Source of the DNA: Saccharum officinarum
Taxonomy: Eukaryota; Streptophyta; Magnoliopsida; Poales; Poaceae
DNA: 64,000 nucleotides
Direction of reading: 5' to 3'
NCBI GenBank assembly: GCA_020631735.1
Contig: CM036160.1
Coordinates: forward strand, 8,648,746-8,712,745
In this document: positions 10,686 through 21,325 of the stretch, piece after piece
Numbering within the stretch: position 1 is the first letter of the stretch
Layout: each line of letters opens with the position of its first letter
Notes under the pieces: model-generated
Seen by the model: only the letters and a program-made list of their open reading frames with translations
Databases searched by the model: none
What the model was told of the DNA's origin: nothing
Program-made: the position numbers and the translations under genes

Positions 10686-11657
10686 TTGCCCAAAAGAACA
10701 TACATTGTGAGTGTGACTTGTGCTATAGAAGTCATTCCGATTCATCAGATTCTGGTCGTGTGTGAGTTTCCGGATGTGTTTCCAGATGAGTTACCTGGTC
10801 TTCCGCCGGATAGAGATGTTGAGTTTGGAATTGAGTTGATCCTCAGGACAGCTCCAATTTTAAGGAGACCTTATAGGATGCCTCCGGATGAGTTAGCCGA
10901 GTTGAAGAAGCAACTAGAGGAGTTGTTGAACAAGGGGTTTATCCGGCCAAGTAAGTCTGAATGGGGATGTCCTGCCTTGTTTGTGAAGAAAAAGAAAGAG
11001 GGTACTTTGAGAATGTGTGTGGATTATAGGCCTCTTAATGCTGTAACTATCAAGAATAAGTATCCATTACCTCACATTGATGTTTTGTTCGATCAGTTAG
11101 CCAAAACCAGAGTATTCTCCAAAATAGATTTAAGATCAGGTTATCATCAGATAAAGATTAGACCACAAGATATACCGAAAACCGCCTTTTCTACCAGATA
11201 CGGGTTGTATGAGTATCTTGTTATGTCCTTTGGCTTAACAAATGCTCCTGCATACTTTATGTATCTGATGAATACAGTTTTCATGCCAGAGTTGGACAAG
11301 TTTGTGGTTGTGTTCATTGATGATATTCTCGTATACTCTGAGAATGAGAAAGATCATGAAGAGTATCTGAGAATTGTCTTAACCAGACTGAGAGATCATA
11401 AGTTGTATGCTAAGTTTAGCAAGTGTGAATTTTGGTTGAAGAAAGTTCCTTTCCTTGGTCACATTCTGTCGGAGAATGGAGTATCTGTAGATCCGAGTAA
11501 AGTGCAAGAGGTTATGGATTGGAAGACACCAATCACAGTTTCAGAAGTCAGAAGTTTCTTGGGTTTAGCTGGTTACTATCGCCGTTTTATCCTAGATTTC
11601 TCGAAGATTGCCAAGCCAATGACAAGTCTGCTACAGAAAGATCATAAGTTTGTATAG
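10686..11657 (+). pseudogene. Reverse transcriptase domain of outer chromovirus
   Basis: A long uninterrupted stretch holds the gypsy RT core: the primer-proximal [52 protein letters not shown] and the catalytic [10 protein letters not shown] (FIDD at 11313-11324). The thumb/connection region ends with GYYRRFI. The enzyme copies element RNA to DNA. A TAG at 11655, in place of the usual Trp of the FVW motif, ends the frame, and RNase H follows in the same frame. It is not a separate gene but a segment of the broken polyprotein. Confidence 0.95.
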
Positions 11658-12014
11658 ACAGAGGAGTGTGAGACAGCTTTCCACACCTTGAGGAAACTGT
11701 TGACCACTGCTCCAGTTCTAGCGCAACCGGACATTGAGAAACCTTTTGATGTGTTTTGCGACGCATCAAAAATAGGATTAGGCTGTGTTCTTATGCAAGA
11801 AGGAAGAGTCATTGCTTATGCCTCCCGTCAGTTAAGAAGGCATGAGATCAACTATCCGACACATGATCTTGAACTTGCTGCCGTAGTGCATGCCTTAAAA
11901 ATTTGGAGACATTACTTACTTGGTAATGTGTGCAATATTTTCACCGATCACAAGAGTCTTAAGTACATCTTCACCCAACCTGAATTGAACATGAGATAAC
12001 GAAGATGGTTAGAA
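11658..12014 (+). pseudogene. RNase H domain of outer chromovirus
   Basis: [16 protein letters not shown] contains the first catalytic Asp. It is followed by [20 protein letters not shown], an [16 protein letters not shown] segment with the active-site Glu, and [11 protein letters not shown] with a further Asp. This matches gypsy-type RNase H, which removes the RNA strand and makes the plus-strand primer at the polypurine tract. TAA at 11997, in place of Gln in the MRQRRW motif, interrupts the frame just before the integrase region. Confidence 0.92.
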
Positions 12015-13646
12015 TTGATCAAAGATTACAATTTGAACGTGCAATATCATCCTAGAAAGGCCAATGTGGTGGCAGATGCTTTGAGTAGAAAGTCACATTG
12101 CCTGAATGCGCAACCTTTGCTCGAAGATGGTTTTGATCTAATGCATCCTGCAGTGTTACACAGTATTCAGATTAGTTATTCTTTGGAGAGTAAGATAATA
12201 GAAGGCCAGAAAACCGACAAAGGGATATTCCATATCGAAGAAAAGATTAAAGAAGAACCATCCAAGCACTTTAGATTGGATGAACATGACGTGCTATGGT
12301 TTGACGACCGTCTTGTTGTTCCTAAAGATGGAGAGCTTAAGAATAAACTTATGGATGAGGCTCACCTTTCAAAGTTATCTGTCCATCCCGGAAGTAGCAA
12401 AATGTACCAAGAACTAAGACCTCATTTTTGGTGGACCAAGATGAAGAAAGAGATTGCAGCGTATGTAGCCAGATGTGACACATGTTGCAGGGTAAAGGCT
12501 ATTCATATGAGACCTGCCGGATTGTTGCAACCTTTGTCTGTACCTAGTTAGAAGTGGGATGATATAAGTATGGATTTCATCACAGGTTTGCCCACTACTC
12601 AGAAAGGACATGATTCGATTTGGGTGATTGTGGATCGCCTTACAAAGACAGCTCACTTTTTACCTGTCAAGACAGATTATAGACCACCTCAATATGTCGA
12701 GAAGTATATTGCTGAGATTGCGAGATTACATGGCATACCGAAGAATATCGTGTCTGACAAAGGGTCACAATTCACTGCTCACTTTTGGGAGCACTTGCAT
12801 AAAGGTTTGGGGACGAGTTTAATCCATAGCACTGCTTATCATCCTCAAACAGATGGTCAGACCGAAAGAGTTAATGCTGTTCTGGAAGATATGTTGAGAG
12901 CCTGTGTGTTATCTTCTAGAGGTTCATGAGAGTCATGGTTGCCTTTAGCAGAGTTCGCTTACAATAATAGTTATCAAGAAAGTATCAAGGTGGCACCATT
13001 CGAAGCTTTGTATGGCAGAAAGTGTAGAACACCACTTAACTGGATTGAGCCAGAAGAAAGAAGATACTACGGTATTGACTTCGTAGAAGAAGCTGAGAAG
13101 AAAGTTCATATCATTCAGCAAAATATAAAAGCCGCTCAATCCCGTCAGAAAAGCTATGCAGATCGAAGAAGGAGACCGCTTATGTTCGAAGTTGGTGACT
13201 ATGTTTATCTGAAAGTCACGCCAATGAAGAAGAAACGGTTTAGAGTACGCAGAAAGCTTGCGGCCAGATTTGTGGGACCATATAAGATCTTGGAAAGAAA
13301 AGGTCAAGTCGCTTATAAGTTAGAGTTACCTGAGATAATGGGTGCTATATTCCCAGTTTTTCATGTATCGCATCTTAAGAAGTGTTTGCGTGTTCCAGAG
13401 GAAAAAATTGAATCTCGAGGCATAAAGCTCAAGTCAGATTTGGTCTATTGTGAGCAACCAGTTCAAGTGTTGGACTCTAAAGAAAGAGTTACTCGAAACA
13501 GTGTGGTGAAAACATATAAGATACAGTGGAGTCATCATGATGAAGGAGATGCAACTTGGGAAACGGGTGAATATCTGCAAAAAGCTTATAAGGATTTTTA
13601 TAACAAATGGTTCGTAACCCAAAATCTCGGGACGAGATTCTTATAA
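12015..13646 (+). pseudogene. Integrase with C-terminal chromodomain, outer chromovirus
   Basis: It opens with the RNase H/integrase linker (VQYHPRKANVVADALSR). The HHCC zinc-binding region follows (HLSKLSVHPGSSKM with CDTCCRVK). The catalytic D-D-E triad lies at codons 12633, 12756 and 12864, with a D-35-E spacing between the last two, typical of integrases. The GPY/F-type region reads RFVGPYKILERKGQVAYKLELP. The last part (about 13446-13612, KTYKIQWSHHDEGDATWE) is a chromodomain, probably of the group II type found in chromoviruses, which directs insertion toward marked chromatin. TAG at 12549 and TGA at 12927 break the frame. Termination is TAA at 13644. Confidence 0.93.
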
Positions 13647-13657
13647 GGGGGGAAGGT
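13623..13657 (+). promoter_or_regulatory. Hairpin plus polypurine tract of outer chromovirus
   Basis: ATCTCGGGACGAGAT (13624-13638) is an inverted repeat overlapping the last integrase codons. The polypurine tract AAGGGGGGAAGG (13645-13656) follows, and the 3' LTR begins at 13658. The tract primes plus-strand DNA synthesis. The same hairpin stands before the tract of the nested element (17861-17875). Confidence 0.9.
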
Positions 13658-14516
13658 TGTAACACCTCTGGGTGTTAAGCATGCATTCACATCCTAAATC
13701 ATGAGCATTTGCATTTCATGCATGATCATCATCACATGTAAATTAAGTTAGAATTTATTTAAAACTGTGATAATCATGTTTGAGCTCTGAGTTGGTAAAA
13801 GTCCCAGGTAAAAGTGATAAAAATTTGTGGAGCTATAGCTTTAAATAACTAGAAATAATTAGCATGATTTTTGGAGCAAGTTTTGTATTCAAAATCTACC
13901 CAAATTTTGCTTCTAAAAATATTTCAGAAAATTGAGTTTTCATTTAAAAATTTGACTTTAAATCCCTAATTCAAAATCTGTTTAGAATTTTAAAAAGTGT
14001 CCTAAATGAAAGTTGTAGAGAATAAAATTTTGAACAACTTTTGTTTTGGGGGCAATTTGTGAAAATGTCTTTTTCATCTTCAAAATTTGAATTTGAATCA
14101 AATAATAAAATCTGGAATTTTATTTAGAAAAAGAAAAACAGTTTCTTACCTTAACGGGCCGCCGCTCCACTTCCGGCCCAACGGCCAAAGCCAGCCCGCG
14201 CCCGCGCCGTGTCCGCGCCTGCCTCCGTCCGCCCGCGTGCGCGCGCTCGACGCCGTGGCGCCGCGGCAGACGCTGGCCGCCGCGTGGCCGTACATCGCCG
14301 ACACCGCGCGCCACGCGCCCTCCGGTGGCCCCCGCTGCCCGCGCTTTCCCCCGCCAGAGCCGCCTCCTCCCCCTCCACTTGCTCATTCCTCCTCTCTTCG
14401 CCTCACAGCAGCGCTCTAGCAGCAGCCGCGCGGCCACCACGTTATTGTCGGCTCTCGAGCTCCACCACCGCTGTTGCCGCCGCCCCGGCTCACCGCCACA
14501 GCCTCCGTCTTCCTCC
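13658..14516 (+). repeat. 3' LTR of outer chromovirus, first part
   Basis: Starts TGTAACACCTCTGGG right after the polypurine tract and matches 3025-3880 of the 5' LTR with scattered substitutions. It is interrupted at 14516, inside the GC-rich block, by the nested element. It resumes at 24650. Confidence 0.95.
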
Positions 14517-17500
14517 TGTCACACCCGGTTTTAAGGACAAAACCAGACATACACCATATGTGAAATAAAGAAGACAAATCTCACATATAGCCACAGATAA
14601 GTGTAATATCAAAAGACAAATGCTTAATATACATAACACAATAGTATAAAATATACCTTAGAGAATAACACAGCGGAAAGACAACTCTGAACACCGGGTG
14701 CAACCTTCACTCCAGGATCAAACTAACTGGTTGATCATAAGCCTAACAATTCCAGAATCTAACAGTCTGGTACCCTTCCTGAGATGTGGGAAATAGCAAG
14801 AGTGAGTCCATGTCGAACTCAACAAATATAACATGGGGTTCATGAGGCTCAAAAAGTTTAACACGGGTTTACTGCAATAGCTTTTAGTGAGTCATCTTTT
14901 TAGCAGTTGAGTAGCAACAAGTTTAACATAATCCCAAATAACCTCATGATCATGTAAACAAGAATAATGTATAGCAAGAAACAATAATCATTAGTGAACA
15001 TCAATATCATCAGTGTTATCATTATCATCAGTGTTCATCATTTATTCTGTAAGGGTCCAAGGCCACTCGTGACCGTGAGCACGGCTGATATACCAGTTTT
15101 ACACTCTGCAGAGGTTGTACACTTTCACTGTGAGTCGTGATTTACCCTTTTGCCCGAGGTAGCTAATCTCTTGACCCACTTCCAAGGAAGGTCGGCAGGG
15201 TTCACTATGAAGTCTTTCAAAGGTTCGTCTAACAAGTTAGGGCCATTAGATTCACTCGGCAAACAGATGTAGAGCCCCCCTTCCAAATGGCACAATAACG
15301 CGCAGCCTATACACATAAGGACAGAGGCCGCACTATACCCGATTCGTCAAGCCATTCTTACGCCATGAAGGAATACCTCTAACAAGCTAGAAAAGGTCCT
15401 CATACTTGACTAAAGCCAGAGCCATATAGCCCTCACAGTTGTACTGTAAGTCCTGGATGTTCGCTTACAGATAAGTCCTTAAGGAGAGAAACTAGAGCAC
15501 CAAAAATACCCCATGCTCTAGCCCCCTTGAGCCATGTTGTTATAAAGCATCTTTTAAACGTTTATTGCATATACCATTAGTCAAGTTATAGATCATGGTT
15601 ATTTATCTTGAGCACTAGCATAAATACTACCCAATGCAATGTTCCACCGGTGTCAAGGTACAAGATACAAAACTAGGATATCCTTAGTGGTAACAAGGTA
15701 GACACATGCACATGAATTAAGTATATTAAAGATGAATCGGAAACAAGGATGATCCCATGTTATACTTGCCTTAAACACCGATCCTTCGGTAAGCTTTAAA
15801 TCTTCAACGTTCTTCTTCTTCTTCTTGATAACCACGTATATCTCACCGACTGGACTTGATCAATAAATCACCACACACACATCGAGCAATCATACACGAA
15901 GCAAACAATAGATCTAAATTAGAACAGTACACCAAACATATGAAACAATATGTGAAAAGATTTTAAAGAGGTTCTACGCATTGCTATGAACACACAGGCG
16001 CGAAAAACACACTAATCAGAGCTACGGTTGAAAAGATACATCTACCGAAAGATTTGCTCATAGAAGAAAATATAAAACTATTAGCTTCATGTGTTTTAAT
16101 TATATAATAACATATATAAGATATTTTATAGATACTATATATGGAATTAAGTCAAATTTAGATTCAAATTATGAAACTAAAGTAAAACAAATCATATTTT
16201 ATTTACAAAACCCAGTTGCATAATTATTAATCAAGATATGATTTAAACCATAAAATTTCAGAATTAGTAATATGGCAAATACTGTCACTAACACGTAAAT
16301 CTCGTTGCTATGAATCTAACGCAACTCGAATGAGCTAAAACGGATCTAAAACGTAGAAGATATGATTTAAACAAGATTTACTTTATTAAAGTAATAGATT
16401 AAATCTCACATCGGAACTTAAAAATAGAAAACCTAACCAACAGTAACACTAACAGTATAACAAGTTTGTAAAACTCTTCTACACGTTACTACGATCACAT
16501 AGACATAAAGATCACGAAATTTGGATTTAAAACGTAAAAGTTATGAATTTTCTAAGATTTCCTATAGATAAATAATTACTTTAATATAAACTCGAAAATA
16601 AATTATCTCAAACCTACTGTACAGTTCTATAATCATGTAGAGCTCGCAAATATGAATCTAACGCAATTTGAATGGATCAAATCGGAGTTAAAACGGATAA
16701 TTTATGACTAAAACAAACTCAGTGGCAAAACTGTAAATATCAGAAAACGTATTTTTCTTTTTCCGAAACGAATTACGTTTTCAATTAATAAAAATGTATT
16801 TTCCGAAGTTACGCGATCAAAATACGGTTTACGGAAAAGAAAACGTAAACCGGGAATACGCTTTGGACTGCGGGTTAAGAACTTAAAAACTTCAGGGGCT
16901 CTTTAGCAAAAACGTCGGCCGAACCGGTATCTTTGATTTTCGATCGTCGGATTCAAAACGAACGGCCTAGATCTAATCGGGGGAGAGAGAGAAAACGGCC
17001 GGCGGTGCTCCGGCCGGTTTTTGGCCCGACGGCGACCCTTCCGCGGCGGCGCCATGGCCGGAGAAGGCTAACTCGCTTCCGGGCATCATTCAACAAGTAG
17101 AAGGTACCGGGAGAAAGAGCGAAGCACGGCAATCTCACCTCACGCGAAAACGGAGCCGAGAATGAACCGAGGGAGGCGTGCGGCTTGGAGAGGCGGACGG
17201 TGGAGGCGGTGGTGCTCACGGTGGCGCGTCGAGACGACAAGAGCGGCTCCAAAAGGATGGGATGGGGGCGGTACGATGCAGGGGTCCCGTTTTTATAGCC
17301 CGAAGGCACGCGGAAGCAAGGAAAGGGAAGGATTCGAAGATGGATTCGATGCCGGTAAATTTGGAAAGGGAAGCCGGCGTTCGGCGTGGGGAAGAAGATG
17401 AAGGCTGAGCCGCTGACGCGTGGGCCCCGGATGTCAGCGTCACGCCGGGAAGAAGGAAGGCGCGCGCGGCTGGGCCAGCAGCTGCGGCTGGGCTCGGCCC

Positions 17501-17839
17501 AAGCGGGAGCGAGGCGCGGGAGGAGGAAGCGGGCCGCTGCTAGCAGGCCGAGACGAGCGCTGGGCTGAAAACCGAAAGAAAATGATTTTCCTTTTTTTTT
17601 CCTTTTCTAATTTTTCAAAGCAAATTTTCAAAAGATTTTCAAATCCAAATTTGAATTTAAATCAAACCACTCATCTCAAAAATTTAAATGCAACAGCATG
17701 AGTGCACAAACATGTTTCTACTCTTATATTTGATTTTAAATTTATAAAAATTATTATTATTCTAAGTTTGCATGCTCACAAAAATATAAAAATCATATTT
17801 TTCCTATTTTTCTTCTTTTCAAATTTTTAGGGTGTTACA
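14517..17839 (-). repeat. 3' LTR of nested element (left copy)
   Basis: Runs from TGTCACACCCGG to GGGTGTTACA on the plus strand and matches 21326-24649 almost perfectly, including one single-A length difference near 15668. It contains an AT-rich part and a GC-rich block near 16960-17570. Short ORFs at 16953-17700 recur in both LTRs simply because the LTRs are nearly identical. Confidence 0.95.
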
Positions 17840-17875
17840 ATTCTACCCCCCTTAAAATGAATCTCGTCCCGAGAT
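17840..17875 (-). promoter_or_regulatory. Polypurine tract and conserved hairpin of nested element
   Basis: On the minus strand the tract reads AAGGGGGGTAGAAT directly before the 3' LTR. It is preceded by the inverted repeat ATCTCGGGACGAGAT (complement at 17861-17875). The same hairpin and a near-identical tract occur in the outer chromovirus at 13624-13656, though here the hairpin is not part of any ORF. Confidence 0.9.
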
Positions 17876-17994
17876 TTGGAAGATGATGACAAAAGAGATA
17901 ATGACACTTTGTCTTTATTTGATCCTCATTTTCCAAATTACTCTTTCGTGCAGAGTCATGAGATAATTTCTCATATCCCGACTGACTAATCTTC

Positions 17995-18780
17995 CTAAAC
18001 ATGATCATCTCTCCTATTGAGCTCCTCCAAAGTTATTTGTTCCTCTGCTATGACTTTAGTAAACTCATGGTCCACTTTGCTATCCTTGGTGTACCTATCT
18101 TCTAATTGATCATTCTCATCTTCCTCAGGTAAAAGTCGACCACCTTGATACTCAATTCTTTTCCCTGACGGTGTTGTTAAGAGCATTGTGCACCGAGTAC
18201 CATGAATCACTCCTTTGTGTGCACAGAGCCATCCATTACCAAGAACCACGCGAATTTTAAGTGATTCCAACACAATGAGTGTTGCGGTGAAGTTTTCCTT
18301 GTTTATAACAAGACTGACATTTGGGCATATCTGATCTGTCTGCATTTCTCCCACTGGGGTTTGAACTATCAAAGGCCTCCTCATTGGACACTTCACCATC
18401 TTGCACGTCTCTTCCATGTCGGCGGAAATGAAAGAATGCGAAGCACTAGGGTCAAATAAAGCAAAAACTTGTACTGAGCTTACTTGAATATAACCACCCA
18501 CCACTTTGGTAACTCCATGAACTTTATCCATATCCACATTGCTCAGTCTTCCATTGACATAGTTTTGCTGCGTTTTGCTTCCTTGAACAGGCTTCTTATG
18601 GGCTTTCCTTTTTCGCTTTCGTTGTTGTGGATTCTGACTTAGTTCACTCCCAACTTGCTCTTCAACATTGTTGTTTTGATAGTGCTCAGCTTCATCATAC
18701 CCATAACATCCTTCAATGGCAGAAACATCAGTCTTTTCCCACATATCAGTGCGAGACGTCATATAGGGCTCCTGAGTCAT
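17995..18780 (-). CDS. Second gag/protease-like ORF of nested element (zinc knuckle lost)
   Basis: The predicted protein has 261 residues. A basic segment (QQRKRKRKAHKK, near residues 52-63) precedes a retropepsin-like domain with LFDPSASHSFIS (Asp near residue 110) and a flap-region PVGEMQTDQICP. It is clearly paralogous to the C-terminal half of the ORF at 19908-21083, with the same order of motifs. Two features argue against an active protease. The catalytic D-S/T-G has become D-P-S, and the second motif reads LGNGWL where the paralogue has LGIDWL. The CCHC zinc knuckle is absent, with only a GCYGYDEAEHY remnant. The ORF is open and may be translated, possibly with a structural role. Start choice is uncertain. 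Confidence 0.65.
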   Translation of the reverse strand: MTQEPYMTSRTDMWEKTDVSAIEGCYGYDEAEHYQNNNVEEQVGSELSQNPQQRKRKRKAHKKPVQGSKTQQNYVNGRLSNVDMDKVHGVTKVVGGYIQVSSVQVFALFDPSASHSFISADMEETCKMVKCPMRRPLIVQTPVGEMQTDQICPNVSLVINKENFTATLIVLESLKIRVVLGNGWLCAHKGVIHGTRCTMLLTTPSGKRIEYQGGRLLPEEDENDQLEDRYTKDSKVDHEFTKVIAEEQITLEELNRRDDHV

Positions 18781-19907
18781 GAGACACTACACTTCCTGTC
18801 ATCAAGTGACCAACATCAGCAACACGAGCAAGTATAGATGATCATAATCATGAACTATCCAAAAGGACAACTCTCGTCTCCATGGACCCAAAATTATCAA
18901 CCTTGTTCATAGAACATTTTTGCTCAAGAGTGGCAACTCAATCATGGAGACTAACCAATACTTCCAACTAAAGAGTTCAATCCTAATAATCCTTCTTTAC
19001 ATTGGCTACCCCCCTTAAAATAAGGGACACCAAATAAGGTAGCTTGAACCCTTCTTCTAGATGAGCTAAAAAGTGTTCTGACATCCCAATGATACTCCTG
19101 TGTATGGGTAAGAACAAGAAATCTGAAATTTCTCACGAGCAGAAAATCAGCAGTGCAGTAAAACAGCTGTAACTCTCATTCTGTTAATCCAATGAAACTG
19201 TAGTTTATACCGATGGAAAACTTATAAAATTCTCTGCAACTTTCTTATAGAACACACTTCCAGATTCTGTAGTTAACTTGGCCGAAAACAGCACATAACA
19301 GATTCTATTCCAGGTTTCAGACAGCACAGTTGCATCGTCTTGTGATTTTTGTATCTCCCAATCCAAAATAGCTATGAGGGTAGTTCTTGCATTTAGAGAG
19401 AGATGTTGAAGTCCACTCTCGTCCAGAATTTTCTCATGATTTTTGGTCTTTCAAGAACAGAGATATAAGTTGATAAAGACAGGCTGCTCCGAAAGACAAG
19501 ATATAGAAAGCAGGAGATAACCAAAACCCAGCTATTTATTTCATTAATCCTTATACCTTATACATATAAACTAAATGAAATCATGGTCAAAGCCCACGAG
19601 ATCATTCCACTCATTACAAAATTCCAACTCAAGCATAAACATAAGCACAAAGCAACTAAACACTTAAATGTTCATTAGCCACACATTAAGACGACTCAAC
19701 TTGGCTACTAACGGTTTTATTACACGGGACATAACTCCTATTCCTTAAACATGATGTGATTGTAGCAGCATCCAGAGTAGATAACGTCTCTTACATTCCT
19801 TATTGCTTTATATGGACATCTGAATCTCTGCATCTCTCTTTACCATTCTTATAACTCATACCTTAAGATGGGTCAACCTGGTATCCCTCAGGTGTAGATT
19901 TAATACC
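18781..19907 (-). other. Non-coding spacer between the two ORFs of the nested element
   Basis: About 1.1 kb with no substantial open frame on either strand and no recognisable polymerase remnant. It sits where RT and integrase would lie in a full element, but I see no residual motif of either. Confidence 0.5.
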
Positions 19908-21083
19908 CTAATACTTAATCCTTTCTCCCGAAAGTGTAGTTAGAAACACTGAACATTGGGCATACTCAATCACTCCTTTACAAGTAGATAACCAGTCTAT
20001 TCCAAGGATAACATCAATGCCCATTAATTCCAAAACAATGAGGTTTACCTTAAAATTTACCCCCTTTATGTCCAGACTAACTTTTGGGCATATGCGGTCT
20101 GCCTTTATTTCACCTCTTGGAGTTTTAATCATCACTGTTTTCCCCCTTGGAAGCATAAGTATGTTATGATCTTTTACATATTGTCTAGATATGAACGAAT
20201 GTGAGGCACTAGGGTCAAACAAAACCTTGGCATTTCCTGAACTTACTGGAATTGATCCAAACACGACCTCCTTAGCTCCAGGAATGGTGGAAATATCCAC
20301 ATGTTTCAACCTTCTATGGATGTAATTTCTCTTTAATTTATTTCCCTGCACATGCTCCTTTTGGACATCCTGTCCTGGGTCTTGCTGTTGTTGATTCTTC
20401 TGTGGGCAAGATTTGATATAATGTCCTTCTTGCTGGCAATGATAACACTTTCTCTTAGCTGGATCTTTTGTGATGTCATACTCTACGGAACTGTTGTTTG
20501 GTATGCTGCTATCTTGCTGGCCATAAAAGTTCACCTTCGTCCCTTTGGCTTGTTTCGTAGCTTGTTTGGCCTTTCGGGGTTGATACTCCTTATAGGTAAT
20601 TGTCCACCCATCTATGACTACTTCATGGGGAGTAGTTTTAGCGGGAGAGGCTTCTAACTCTTCAGGGTTTGGATTTGTTTGACAGGGGATCAGGGCTGCA
20701 TGTGACAATGTAGTATAACTCGCTTGCTCATTGCTTTCCACTAGTGGTTCTAATGAGATTGCCTTTCTCTTCTTGTCCATGTTGATCGCAAAATTTGGAT
20801 CCACCTTGACTTTCCCCTTATTAGACTCGTTTCGGAGACAGGGAAAACCATAATGCTTACAGCAGTGACATTGTTCCTGCTCTCCAAATGCCTTATTATC
20901 AACATCTTTATCGGATTTCATATTCTTCCAAGCTTCTGCTACTTGTATCTTCTCTGACCCCTTGGATATGTTGGTCTGACCTTGAGATGAGCATTGTTGA
21001 GAATTCCCATGTTGAGCCATTTCTTCTAGTAATTGGTTTTGCATCGCTAATGGTTTCTTGTCAAAAGTGAGCAAGAGCGACAC
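19908..21083 (-). CDS. First gag/protease-like ORF of nested element
   Basis: The predicted protein has 391 residues. A Cys/His cluster (CHCCKHYGFPC, about 72-82) is followed by a linker, a canonical CCHC zinc knuckle CYHCQQEGHYIKSC (213-226) and a retropepsin-like domain with LFDPSASHSFIS (Asp near 290), PRGEIKADRICP and VILGIDWL. The classical capsid region of gypsy Gag is not recognisable at the N-terminus. The zinc knuckle would bind element RNA. The protease triad is altered (D-P-S instead of D-S/T-G), as in the second ORF, so that change probably preceded the duplication. The frame is intact. It lies about 240 bp downstream of the 5' LTR and PBS, where gag is expected. Confidence 0.7.
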   Translation of the reverse strand: MSLLLTFDKKPLAMQNQLLEEMAQHGNSQQCSSQGQTNISKGSEKIQVAEAWKNMKSDKDVDNKAFGEQEQCHCCKHYGFPCLRNESNKGKVKVDPNFAINMDKKRKAISLEPLVESNEQASYTTLSHAALIPCQTNPNPEELEASPAKTTPHEVVIDGWTITYKEYQPRKAKQATKQAKGTKVNFYGQQDSSIPNNSSVEYDITKDPAKRKCYHCQQEGHYIKSCPQKNQQQQDPGQDVQKEHVQGNKLKRNYIHRRLKHVDISTIPGAKEVVFGSIPVSSGNAKVLFDPSASHSFISRQYVKDHNILMLPRGKTVMIKTPRGEIKADRICPKVSLDIKGVNFKVNLIVLELMGIDVILGIDWLSTCKGVIEYAQCSVFLTTLSGERIKY

Positions 21084-21305
21084 AATTCAGTCCTCTTAAC
21101 CTCTGAAATCCATAGTCTTCTCGTCACGAGCCGTCTAATAGACAAGGAGAAAAGGTTCAAAATAGAGACAATGTTTTTATAACAGAACGGGGATAGAATT
21201 AAGCATAACTTTGAGAAAATAACAAAGTTAAAGAGAAGCAAGAAATAGGCAACAATGAGAACATGCTAAACGTCCAATTCTAACTAGGCTTGCGTCCTAC
21301 AGTCA

Positions 21306-21322
21306 GCATTGCTCTGATACCA
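21306..21322 (-). other. Primer binding site of nested element (initiator tRNA-Met type)
   Basis: On the minus strand TGGTATCAGAGCAATGC begins three bases after the 5' LTR (21326-24649). TGGTATCAGAGC is the classic plant initiator-Met primer binding site. Confidence 0.93.
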
Positions 21323-21325
21323 ATC

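Noticed and set aside
16953..17701. Recurring ORFs also present at 23763-24511
   Set aside because: The two sets are identical because the LTRs are nearly identical and young, which is not evidence of selection.
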